In this document: positions 1-4,931 of the stretch, piece after piece
How positions within the stretch are numbered: the first letter of the stretch is position 1
How the letters are laid out: each line of letters starts with the position of its first letter
NCBI GenBank assembly: GCA_023460175.1
Contig: JAEWRC010000022.1
Location: 1 to 5,826 of the forward strand
DNA: 5,826 nt
DNA from: Actinomycetes bacterium
GTDB taxonomy: Bacteria > Actinomycetota > Actinomycetes > Mycobacteriales > Mycobacteriaceae
Direction of reading: 5' to 3'
Translations under genes and position numbers: made by a program
Notes under the pieces: model-generated
Database searches by the model: none
Seen by the model: only the letters and a program-made list of their open reading frames with translations
Told to the model about the DNA's origin: nothing

Positions 1-178
1 ACTTGCACTGGAAGTGCCTTTCTGAACCGGTCTGATTGATGCCTAGAGAACACCAATCATCCCAGCTCAAGGGGCACTTTCCTCGTTCCGACACTCACTG
101 ACCAGCCAATTCATCAGTGGATCGAGGCTTAGCCCCGCCACCCAGGACGACCTGCGCGCCCGGTTTGCGGCACCCGAG
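1..178. other. Low-G+C leader region, no supported gene
   Basis: By my count G+C is about 52% over 1-120 and about 72% over 121-180, so composition shifts sharply near 120-130. Short open stretches entering from the left edge end at stops at 23-25, 33-35 and 37-39, so the 3' end of an upstream plus-strand gene is possible but cannot be identified. Short inverted repeats are visible: GCACT (5-9) with AGTGC (13-17), AAGTGCC (12-18) with GGCACTT (73-79), and TGATTG (33-38) with CAATCA (54-59). None is strong enough to name. From the TAG at 44-46 the ferredoxin reading frame stays open through this region, but it contains no ATG, GTG or TTG until 179. Confidence 0.4.
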
Positions 179-193
179 GTGGACGAGAGCGAC

Positions 194-436
194 ATGGTGC
201 GCGTGGTCGTCAATCGCAACCGCTGCTTGGGGTGGGGGGTGTGCTACGCGCAGGCTCCGGAGATCTACCAAGCCGATGCCGACGGTTACTGCGTGGTGGT
301 GAAGCCCTACGTCGACGAGAACCTGTACAAACAGGCCATCGATGGCGCGTCGGCCTGCCCGGAGCGGGCGATCCGGGTCGAGTTGCCCGACGATGAGCCC
401 GAGGTCACCCATGCCCGGTCAACAGCGGCGGGCTGA
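194..436 (+). CDS. Small [3Fe-4S]/[4Fe-4S]-type ferredoxin, P450-partner family
   Basis: This is a soluble one-electron carrier of the short ferredoxin type that passes electrons from a ferredoxin reductase to cytochrome P450s or other oxygenases. From the ATG at 194 it is 80 residues, a usual length for the family. The motif CLGWGVC (residues 11-17) supplies two cysteines as CxxWxxC, and ACPERAI near residue 54 supplies the third in the typical CP pair. The middle position, which is Cys in [4Fe-4S] relatives and often His, Asn, Tyr, Ser or similar in mycobacterial ones, is Trp, so a [3Fe-4S] cluster is expected. An additional Cys (DGYC) is unlikely to be a ligand. An in-frame GTG at 179 would add five residues, but it has no well-spaced ribosome site, while the ATG has a weak GAGAG upstream and gives the family's usual N-terminus. 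No P450 or reductase gene lies in the window, so the partner is unknown. Confidence 0.88.
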   Translation: MVRVVVNRNRCLGWGVCYAQAPEIYQADADGYCVVVKPYVDENLYKQAIDGASACPERAIRVELPDDEPEVTHARSTAAG

Positions 437-455
437 CCGGCCGGCCGGGCCGGCC
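437..455 (+). terminator. GC-palindrome hairpin after the ferredoxin gene
   Basis: Immediately after the TGA stop, GGCCGGCC (439-446) is followed after one base by a second GGCCGGCC (448-455). The unit is self-complementary, so the transcript can fold into a strong GC hairpin, for example GGCCG with CGGCC around a 7-base loop. There is no T-run. The position suits a 3'-end element of the kind seen in high-G+C actinobacteria, but termination is inferred. Confidence 0.35.
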
Positions 456-590
456 ACTCGGCTCACCCAATGTCCGCACCCCGACGACCAGCGGTGATTC
501 GACCATCGCGCGGCCGGCATGCGATCGAATAGATCTCCGTTCGCCAGGACGCAACTGCCCGCCGCGACGTCCGGTGTCCGACCCTCGCGT

Positions 591-596
591 TAGCCT
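591..596 (+). promoter_or_regulatory. Candidate -10 element for the 635-1441 gene
   Basis: TAGCCT fits the TANNNT -10 pattern used by mycobacterial housekeeping sigma factors and lies about 40 bases before the ATG at 635. I see no convincing -35 box at the expected distance. The rest of 456-634 holds only an imperfect inverted repeat, ATTCGA plus TCGC (497-502 and 506-509) with GCGATCGAAT (521-530), whose role is unknown. Confidence 0.22.
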
Positions 597-634
597 CCGC
601 TCAGAGGCGTGGGGACGTCGGGGAAGGGGGGACG

Positions 635-1441
635 ATGGCCAGGGGGAAGGGCTCGGACGACGGTGGGGCCACCGGGGTGGGCGCTGCCATCTTCGGTGTC
701 CTCGTACTGATCGCCGCGATCCCCAAAGAGGTCTGGATCGTTCTCGGGATCACCGCGGGGATCGCCATCGCAGTGTGGATCGCCGTCGCGTTGAGCAAGG
801 AGATCAGCAAGAGCATCGCCGAGGCCAAGGAGAACGCCCGCCGGCAGCGCGCCGAGGAGGCCGCGGCCGCGGAGCGCAAACGCATCGAGGATGCGCGTCG
901 CGAGAAGCGGCGCCGCATCGAGACCATGGGCTCAGAGAGCGCTGCGTGGGTGGACTTCGCGGAGGCCTGGGTCACGCAGATCGCGTCCTCGGAGGCTGCA
1001 CGCGAGGGCTGGCTCGGTGACATCGAGTTCAGCGCCGATATCGCCGCGATCATGGCCGGATTCCAGAAGGCGTACGCGCTGGACAACGTCGCCGGCGAAC
1101 TGTCCGTCCTGGACAACCCCAGCGCCGATGACCGCAAGATCCTCCAAGAGGCCAAGACCGCTGTCGCCGCTCTGCAGACCGCCGCGATCCAGCGGGTCGA
1201 GTTGATCGGGAAGTGCGCCGCGGAAGCCGGGTTGGTCGACGCGTCGCTGCGCAAGGAACGCGAGGATGCGCACACCGCGGAGCAACGTGCCGAACTGCAC
1301 GGCAAGTTGAGCGCGATGCTGTACGGCGTCGAGGCCGCCCCGAACGTCACGCCGGTGGACTCGGCGGCTGACCGGGTGCTGTCGCGGGTCGCGGCCTACC
1401 GCGAGATCAAGAAGCAGATCGAGTTGGCCCGCGACCGGTGA
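635..1441 (+). CDS. Hypothetical membrane-anchored protein with helical cytoplasmic domain
   Basis: I do not recognise this 268-residue protein as a named family. Residues 1-13 are short, polar and Gly-rich. Two hydrophobic segments follow, about residues 14-29 (GAAIFGVLVLIAAIP) and 33-53 (VWIVLGITAGIAIAVWIAVAL), separated only by PKE, which suggests a helical hairpin. Residues about 54-97 are very rich in Lys, Arg, Glu and Ala with heptad-like spacing and look like a coiled coil. The rest (about 98-268) is predicted helical and soluble, containing one Cys and no enzyme motif I can see. The ATG has a strong purine-rich ribosome site, GGGGAAGGGGG, ending a few bases upstream. The gene stands alone between a hairpin and a convergent gene 29 bases away. 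A structural or membrane-associated scaffold role is possible, but function is unknown. Confidence 0.8.
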   Translation: MARGKGSDDGGATGVGAAIFGVLVLIAAIPKEVWIVLGITAGIAIAVWIAVALSKEISKSIAEAKENARRQRAEEAAAAERKRIEDARREKRRRIETMGSESAAWVDFAEAWVTQIASSEAAREGWLGDIEFSADIAAIMAGFQKAYALDNVAGELSVLDNPSADDRKILQEAKTAVAALQTAAIQRVELIGKCAAEAGLVDASLRKEREDAHTAEQRAELHGKLSAMLYGVEAAPNVTPVDSAADRVLSRVAAYREIKKQIELARDR

Positions 1442-1470
1442 CCCACAGGTGGCCTTTGGTGGAGCGCGAG

Positions 1471-1674
1471 CTACTTCCTCCGCCGACTGTCCTGCATCTG
1501 CACCCACAACGTGTCCGAGGATCGCGGGTGGTACCCGGCCAGGTCGTAGAAATGCTTCTCGCAGACCACCGGCTCCTCGTGCGGACGGGCCACCGCCTGC
1601 CGCCGCTTGGGCAGCACGTAGGCGTCGCGGTGCGTCAGCGTCTTGGCGCACCGGATGCATTGCAGTCTGGCCAT
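1471..1674 (-). CDS. Small CxxC...CxxH putative zinc-binding protein
   Basis: This encodes 67 residues. CIRC (residues 6-9) and CEKH (residues 38-41) form a CxxC-x28-CxxH pattern that could hold one Zn2+ as a Cys3His site. The middle is basic (PKRRQAVARPH), and the tail runs from an aromatic segment (HFYDLAGYHP) to SRRRK at the end. I chose the ATG at 1674 because GGGAGG lies just upstream. A TTG at 1692 in the same frame would add six residues but would place that GGGAGG inside the gene. A TAGGGT -10-like element lies at 1701-1696 on this strand. The stop is 29 bases from the stop of the convergent membrane-protein gene. I cannot assign a function. Small zinc-ribbon proteins of this kind may bind nucleic acid or a protein partner, but nothing here decides that. 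Confidence 0.72.
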   Translation of the reverse strand: MARLQCIRCAKTLTHRDAYVLPKRRQAVARPHEEPVVCEKHFYDLAGYHPRSSDTLWVQMQDSRRRK

Positions 1675-1736
1675 CCTCGCCTCCCGGTACAACAGACCCT
1701 AACGACGCCCCGCGCCGATCGCGGCCCTATCGCCAG

Positions 1737-1752
1737 CCTCGAATAATCGAGG
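1737..1752. repeat. Inverted repeat CCTCGA-ATAA-TCGAGG
   Basis: This is a perfect 6-bp inverted repeat with a 4-base AT centre, in the intergenic region between the divergent genes at 1674 (-) and 1896 (+). Bases 1739-1752 (TCGAATAATCGAGG) recur with one change at 1812-1825. The AT centre gives a -10-like hexamer on each strand (AATAAT on plus, GATTAT on minus), so it could be an operator overlapping a promoter. Confidence 0.55.
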
Positions 1753-1797
1753 GTCGATCCCGCCCAAATCTGCGGGCGTCTAGTCTCGACACCCATT

Positions 1798-1814
1798 CGA
1801 GAACACCGTTCTCG
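1798..1814. repeat. Inverted repeat CGAGAAC-ACC-GTTCTCG, candidate operator
   Basis: This perfect 7-bp inverted repeat with a 3-base spacer, 17 bp overall, has the size and symmetry of a site for a dimeric helix-turn-helix repressor. It sits immediately before a GATAAT hexamer (1815-1820), so a bound protein would cover the promoter spacer and block RNA polymerase. It could also fold as a hairpin in RNA, but its upstream position relative to the likely start of transcription argues for a DNA role. The binding protein is unknown. The site does not resemble the candidate MarR site at 2376-2389. Confidence 0.5.
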
Positions 1815-1825
1815 GATAATCGAGG
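1812..1825 (+). promoter_or_regulatory. Second copy of the TCGRATAATCGAGG repeat with -10-like GATAAT
   Basis: TCGGATAATCGAGG matches the copy at 1739-1752 at 13 of 14 positions, 73 bp downstream. The GATAAT within it (1815-1820) is close to the consensus -10 hexamer and is a good candidate promoter for the SnoaL-like gene, giving a leader of roughly 70 bases. No clear -35 box is visible. The overlap of -10, direct repeat and the preceding 17-bp palindrome suggests regulated transcription. Confidence 0.4.
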
Positions 1826-1895
1826 TGGGCACACGGCCATGCGCGCGATGCCCGTTCCTCCTGGGCGCCGCTGCGCATCGTATGGAAGGCCGACA

Positions 1896-2351
1896 ATGAC
1901 TGACCGCGACGACATCATCGAGGTGCTGACCCGGTACGCGACGGGTATCGACAGCCGCGACTGGACCCTGTTCCGTTCCTGCTTCACCGACGACGCCCAC
2001 TTCGACTACGGCGCCATCGGCCAGTGGCAGTCCCCGGAGGCCATCACGGCCTACATGCGGGCGTCGCACTCGGGCCCGTCGATGCACCGATTGACGAATT
2101 TCGTCATCGACGTCGACGGCGACACCGCCACCGCCCGCACCTACGTCGACGCCGTGGTCATGGGCCCCAAAGGGTTCGGCGCGATCGAAAATTTCGGTTG
2201 GTACGACGACGAACTCGTGCGCACCGAACAGGGTTGGCGCATTAGGTTCCGCCGGACAACCCTGCACGGCGCCCGTCTGCCGGGACCGCTGCGGTTGGTG
2301 CCGCCGGTCCTGGGTGCGCGCATCGCGGGATGGCTCGGCGGCCGCCGGTAG
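1896..2351 (+). CDS. SnoaL/NTF2-like domain protein
   Basis: This 151-residue protein has the hallmarks of the SnoaL_4 branch of the NTF2-like cone fold. The N-terminal helix pattern IIEVLTRYATGIDSRDW is followed by LFRSCFTDDAHFDYG (residues 25-39), and then by MHRLTNFVIDVDGDTATA (63-80) with the usual His and Asn. Strands ending in EQGWRIRFRRTTLHG close the fold near residue 125. Family members include small dehydratases, isomerases and ring-hydroxylating-dioxygenase-like subunits; the substrate here cannot be read. After the domain a tail of about 26 residues is hydrophobic and basic (PGPLRLVPPVLGARIAGWL, then GGRR), longer than the bare fold needs. The ATG at 1896 is chosen because GGAAGG (1884-1889) lies six bases upstream and the domain begins there. 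In-frame ATGs at 1839 and 1848 would add an unlikely Pro/Arg-rich leader. The next gene starts 45 bases downstream. Confidence 0.8.
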   Translation: MTDRDDIIEVLTRYATGIDSRDWTLFRSCFTDDAHFDYGAIGQWQSPEAITAYMRASHSGPSMHRLTNFVIDVDGDTATARTYVDAVVMGPKGFGAIENFGWYDDELVRTEQGWRIRFRRTTLHGARLPGPLRLVPPVLGARIAGWLGGRR

Positions 2352-2361
2352 CACGTACGGC

Positions 2362-2397
2362 TTGCGCAGAAACAGTTGTAGTTTCACAATCATCGGG
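2362..2397 (+). promoter_or_regulatory. Promoter and candidate operator of the MFS-MarR operon
   Basis: TTGCGC (2362-2367) and CACAAT (2385-2390) are separated by 17 bp, the ideal -35/-10 spacing. Starting transcription six or seven bases after the -10 would land on the GTG at 2397, suggesting a leaderless mRNA, which is common in mycobacteria. TAGTTT (2379-2384) is an alternative -10. A short inverted repeat TTGT-AGTTTC-ACAA (2376-2389) covers the -10 and is a plausible binding site for the MarR protein encoded downstream. The arms are only 4 bp, so this is suggestive rather than strong. Confidence 0.4.
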
Positions 2398-3848
2398 TGA
2401 CTGCACCCGCCGAGGCGATGACCACCCGGCGCAAGGCCGTCATCCTGTTCTCCTGCTGCCTGAGCCTGCTCATCGTCTCCATGGACGCGACGATCGTCAA
2501 CGTCGCGATCCCGTCGATCCGCACCGACCTGGCCGCCACCCCCGCGCAGATCCAGTGGGTCATCGACATCTACACCCTGGTGCTGGCGTCGCTGCTGATG
2601 CTGGCCGGGGCCACCGGGGACCGCCTCGGACGCCGACGGGTCTTCCAGATCGGGCTGACGCTGTTCGCTCTCGGATCGCTGGCCTGCAGCCTGGCCCCGA
2701 CCATCGAGGCACTGATCGCCGCGCGCTTCCTGCAGGCAGTGGGCGGCTCGATGCTGAACCCCGTTGCCCTGTCCATCATTTCGCAGATCTTCACCAAACC
2801 GGTGGAACGCGCCCGGGCACTGGGCGTCTGGGGCGGGGTGGTCGGAATCTCGATGGCGCTCGGGCCGATCGTCGGCGGCCTGCTCATCGACACCATCGGC
2901 TGGCGCTCGGTGTTCTGGATCAACCTGCCGATCTGTGCCGCGGCCCTCGTGCTGACCGCTGTGTTCGTGCCCGAGTCGAGATCGGCCACCATGCGCAACG
3001 TCGACCTCGTCGGCCAGGGCCTGGCGATCCTGTTCCTGTTCGGCACGGTCTACACGCTCATCGAGGGGCCGGTGCTGGGCTGGGGACACCCGCGGGTCAT
3101 CGGGACTGCCGTCGTCGCGGCGGTGGCGTTGACCGCCTTCCTGGCCTACGAATCTCGTCGAGTGGACCCATTTCTGGATCTGCGGTTCTTCCGCAGCATT
3201 CCGTTCGCCACCGCGACCATCAACGCCGTGAGCGCCTTCGCCGCCTGGGGCGCCTTCCTGTTCATGATGTCGCTGTATCTGCAGGGCGAGCGCGGCTACT
3301 CCGCCATGCACACCGGCCTGATCTACCTGCCCATCGCGATCGGCGCGCTGGTCTTCTCGCCGCTGTCGGGTCGCCTGGTCGGCCGCTACGGTGCGCGACC
3401 GTCGCTGGTGACCGCCGGGGTGCTGATCGCGGCGGCCGCCGCCATGCTGACCGCGCTGGACGCGGCCACGCCGGTGTGGTGGCTGCTGATGGTCTTCGCC
3501 GTGTTCGGGATCGGCTTCTCGATGGTCAACGCGCCGATCACCAACGCCGCGGTCAGCGGGATGCCGACCGACCGGGCCGGGGCGGCCTCGGCGGTGACCT
3601 CGACCAGCCGTCAGGTCGGAGTCAGTATCGGTGTGGCACTGTGCGGTTCGGTTGCGGGTTCGGCACTGGCACAGGGCGGCACGGACTTCGCCGCGGCGGC
3701 GCGACCACTCTGGTTCATCTGCATCGTGCTCGGTCTGCTGGTCGTGGTGATGGGCCTGTGGTCGACCTCGGCGCGGGGGCTGCGGTCCGCCGAGCGGCTC
3801 GCCCCGTTGATCCTCGACGATCGGAGGGAGACCCCCGTTGTCCGCTGA
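2397..3848 (+). CDS. DHA2-family (EmrB/QacA-type) MFS multidrug exporter
   Basis: This is a 483-residue inner-membrane proton-coupled exporter. It shows the DHA2 motifs in order: MDATIVNVAIPSI (residues 29-41, motif D1), GDRLGRRR (74-81, motif A), RFLQAVGGS (110-118, motif B), and GISMALGPIVGG (150-161, antiporter motif C) followed by WRSVFWINLPI (169-179). Hydrophobic segments are consistent with 14 helices and the length is normal. The tail (LRSAERLAPLILDDRRE) is cytoplasmic and charged. The family exports lipophilic drugs, dyes, antibiotics or endogenous metabolites; the substrate cannot be read here. The GTG at 2397 was chosen because a promoter places transcription initiation at or near it. 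The ATG at 2418 (residue 8) is an alternative, although its only ribosome site is two bases away. Its end overlaps the MarR start by 11 bases, implying one transcript with coupled translation. Confidence 0.92.
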   Translation: MTAPAEAMTTRRKAVILFSCCLSLLIVSMDATIVNVAIPSIRTDLAATPAQIQWVIDIYTLVLASLLMLAGATGDRLGRRRVFQIGLTLFALGSLACSLAPTIEALIAARFLQAVGGSMLNPVALSIISQIFTKPVERARALGVWGGVVGISMALGPIVGGLLIDTIGWRSVFWINLPICAAALVLTAVFVPESRSATMRNVDLVGQGLAILFLFGTVYTLIEGPVLGWGHPRVIGTAVVAAVALTAFLAYESRRVDPFLDLRFFRSIPFATATINAVSAFAAWGAFLFMMSLYLQGERGYSAMHTGLIYLPIAIGALVFSPLSGRLVGRYGARPSLVTAGVLIAAAAAMLTALDAATPVWWLLMVFAVFGIGFSMVNAPITNAAVSGMPTDRAGAASAVTSTSRQVGVSIGVALCGSVAGSALAQGGTDFAAAARPLWFICIVLGLLVVVMGLWSTSARGLRSAERLAPLILDDRRETPVVR

Positions 3849-4293
3849 GGCCGATGAGATCTGGCGCGATCTCGCTGCGCTGGTGCGCGATCACCGCGAC
3901 GACTGGAAACGCGCGGTCATCGCGGAATCGGGGCTGCCGTTCAGCAGGGTCCGGATCCTGCTGCGCCTGGACGGTGCCGCGATGACGGTCAAGGAACTGG
4001 CCGCCGCGGCCACCGTCGACGCTCCGGCCGCCACGGTCGCGGTCAACGATCTGGCCGGGCGGGGGCTGGTGGTGCGCCGGACCGACCCGTCGAACCGCCG
4101 CTGCAAACTGGTGTCGCTGACCGCGGCCGGACAGGCCCTCGTGCGCTCGATCGGCGCGGTGCCCGACCCCGCCCCGGAGGTGTTCGGGGTGCTCGGCGCC
4201 GAGGATCTCGCGGCGCTGCGCTCCATCCTGGACAAGCTCACTGCCCGTCCTCCAGCGCGGCCGAACCGCGGGTGTAGCCGGGGCGCAACGTGA
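3838..4293 (+). CDS. MarR-family transcriptional regulator
   Basis: This 151-residue protein has a MarR winged helix-turn-helix core at about residues 33-97. GLPFSRVRILLRLDG leads into MTVKELAAAATVDA, the recognition helix is about 61-74 (DAPAATVAVNDLAG), and the wing RRTDPSNRRCKLVSLT carries the Asp and Arg typical of the family, followed by TAAGQALV. Flanking helices at both ends would form the dimer interface. It probably represses the upstream exporter and itself, released by a ligand that may be the export substrate; this is inferred from gene order. The TTG start at 3838 has GGAGGG (3823-3828) nine bases upstream inside the exporter gene and overlaps its stop. The C-terminal tail (PPARPNRGCSRGAT) is unlike family members and is encoded entirely in the stretch that overlaps the convergent gene, so it may be a read-through extension. 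Cys89 in the wing region and Cys near the end are possible redox sites, but this is speculative. Confidence 0.9.
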   Translation: MSAEADEIWRDLAALVRDHRDDWKRAVIAESGLPFSRVRILLRLDGAAMTVKELAAAATVDAPAATVAVNDLAGRGLVVRRTDPSNRRCKLVSLTAAGQALVRSIGAVPDPAPEVFGVLGAEDLAALRSILDKLTARPPARPNRGCSRGAT

Positions 4294-4579
4294 TCCGCTC
4301 CGAGCCGACGCGCGCCACATCCTCCCACGCTGCGGTGAACGTGCCGCGATGCAACCACTTGGCGAGCGCGGCGATCACCAGCGGCGCGTCGATGCTCGTG
4401 CGCTCGTAGCCCAGATACGACGAGCGGGTCCGGGGGCTGATGACCAGCCCGGCCACCCGGGGCGCCCCCGGGCGGTGGTCGCGGTCCCCGGGCACCGAAA
4501 GCCGGACATCGGTCACCGTGCCCAGCCGATGGTGACCCGCGTCGACGACCGGCATGCCGAGCAGGCTACTCAGCTGCAT
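4238..4579 (-). CDS. PRC-barrel-like protein, third gene of the NRAMP operon
   Basis: This 113-residue protein opens with MQLSSLLGMPVVDAGHHRLGTVTDVRL-like sequence (residues 1-27), the first strands of a PRC barrel, where a small beta-barrel follows the pattern 'G..V.d..G..lG.V.Dv'. Then VAGLVISPRTRSSYLGYER (42-60) continues the barrel. A helical stretch (LVIAALAKWLHRG) and AWEDVARVGSERITLRP complete it. PRC barrels occur in RNA-processing factors, photosynthetic reaction centres and many small actinobacterial proteins, usually as binding modules rather than enzymes. The ATG has GGGAGG five bases upstream (4590-4585) and lies inside the preceding gene, overlapping its end by 14 bases. Its own 3' end runs 56 bases into the convergent MarR gene. 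Its role is probably tied to the metal transporter, by context only. Confidence 0.78.
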   Translation of the reverse strand: MQLSSLLGMPVVDAGHHRLGTVTDVRLSVPGDRDHRPGAPRVAGLVISPRTRSSYLGYERTSIDAPLVIAALAKWLHRGTFTAAWEDVARVGSERITLRPGYTRGSAALEDGQ

Positions 4580-4931
4580 GGCGACCTCCCGGGATGCGGG
4601 CCACCACGTGGTCGCGCAGCCAACGTTCCATCCATTGGACGTCGAACTGCATGTCGGTGGGGAGCAGTTGCACCGTTGTTCCGATGGATGCCAACAGTTT
4701 CCACGGGATGGGCTGCAACCGGGACGGCGGCGGGGAACCGCCGAAGATCCGGGTGGCGACGACGTGCCCGGACAGCAGGGCGGTCACGCGCGGCGCCGGC
4801 GTGCCCGGCGGGATGTCCTCGTCGACCTCGACCCCCTCGAGTTCGAGGTCGTCGACGATGGCCACCGGATCGCCGTCGTCATCGAGCAGTTGGCGATCCA
4901 ACAGATGCAGGCGGGCGTCCAGGGTGGTCAT
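4566..4931 (-). CDS. PRC-barrel-like protein, second gene of the NRAMP operon
   Basis: This encodes 121 residues. The opening LLDRQLLDDDGDPVAIVDDLEL (about residues 8-29, split by a short acidic run) is a PRC-barrel-type start, like that of its neighbour but more acidic (EGVEVDEDIPPG). PRVTALLSGHVVATRIFGG follows, then a Pro-rich turn, IPWKLLASIGTTVQLLP, and a conserved-looking end WMERWLRDHVVARIPGG. The Asp/Glu-rich loop could bind a divalent cation, which would suit regulation of a metal transporter, but I see no defined metal motif. The ATG overlaps the transporter stop as ATGA (4931-4928), the classic sign of translational coupling, so the two proteins are probably made in similar amounts. 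I assign the PRC-like fold with moderate confidence and no specific function. Confidence 0.75.
   Translation of the reverse strand: MTTLDARLHLLDRQLLDDDGDPVAIVDDLELEGVEVDEDIPPGTPAPRVTALLSGHVVATRIFGGSPPPSRLQPIPWKLLASIGTTVQLLPTDMQFDVQWMERWLRDHVVARIPGGRHAAE

Noticed and set aside
1..80. Possible transposon terminal repeat from AAGTGCC/GGCACTT
   Set aside because: Seven base pairs with no transposase, no target duplication and no matching second end in the window is not enough.
497..530. Imperfect inverted repeat ATTCGA...TCGAAT as a terminator or riboswitch
   Set aside because: The stem is broken by a 3-base bulge, there is no T-run and no known riboswitch core, so it is noted only within the promoter entry.
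601..1350. Antisense open frame over the membrane-protein gene
   Set aside because: It is Ser/Ala-rich without a recognisable domain or good start, and the plus-strand gene has a strong ribosome site and coherent helices.
1441..1470. Bidirectional terminator between the convergent genes
   Set aside because: Only a CCAC-AG-GTGG element with four-base arms and a two-base loop is present, too weak to call.
1449..1895. Upstream in-frame extension of the SnoaL-like protein
   Set aside because: The extension is Arg/Pro-rich, crosses the regulatory repeats and the antisense zinc protein gene, and is not part of the fold; ATG 1896 has its own ribosome site.
1635..3311. Long minus-strand open frame across the SnoaL and exporter genes
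   Set aside because: It is rich in Gln, Arg, His and Asp with no domain pattern, the usual antisense shadow of G+C-rich genes; the plus-strand genes have family motifs and start signals.
2330..3985. Long plus-strand open frame in another phase over the exporter
   Set aside because: Composition is Arg/Pro/Gly/His-rich and low in hydrophobic structure; the overlapping frame carries all the MFS motifs.
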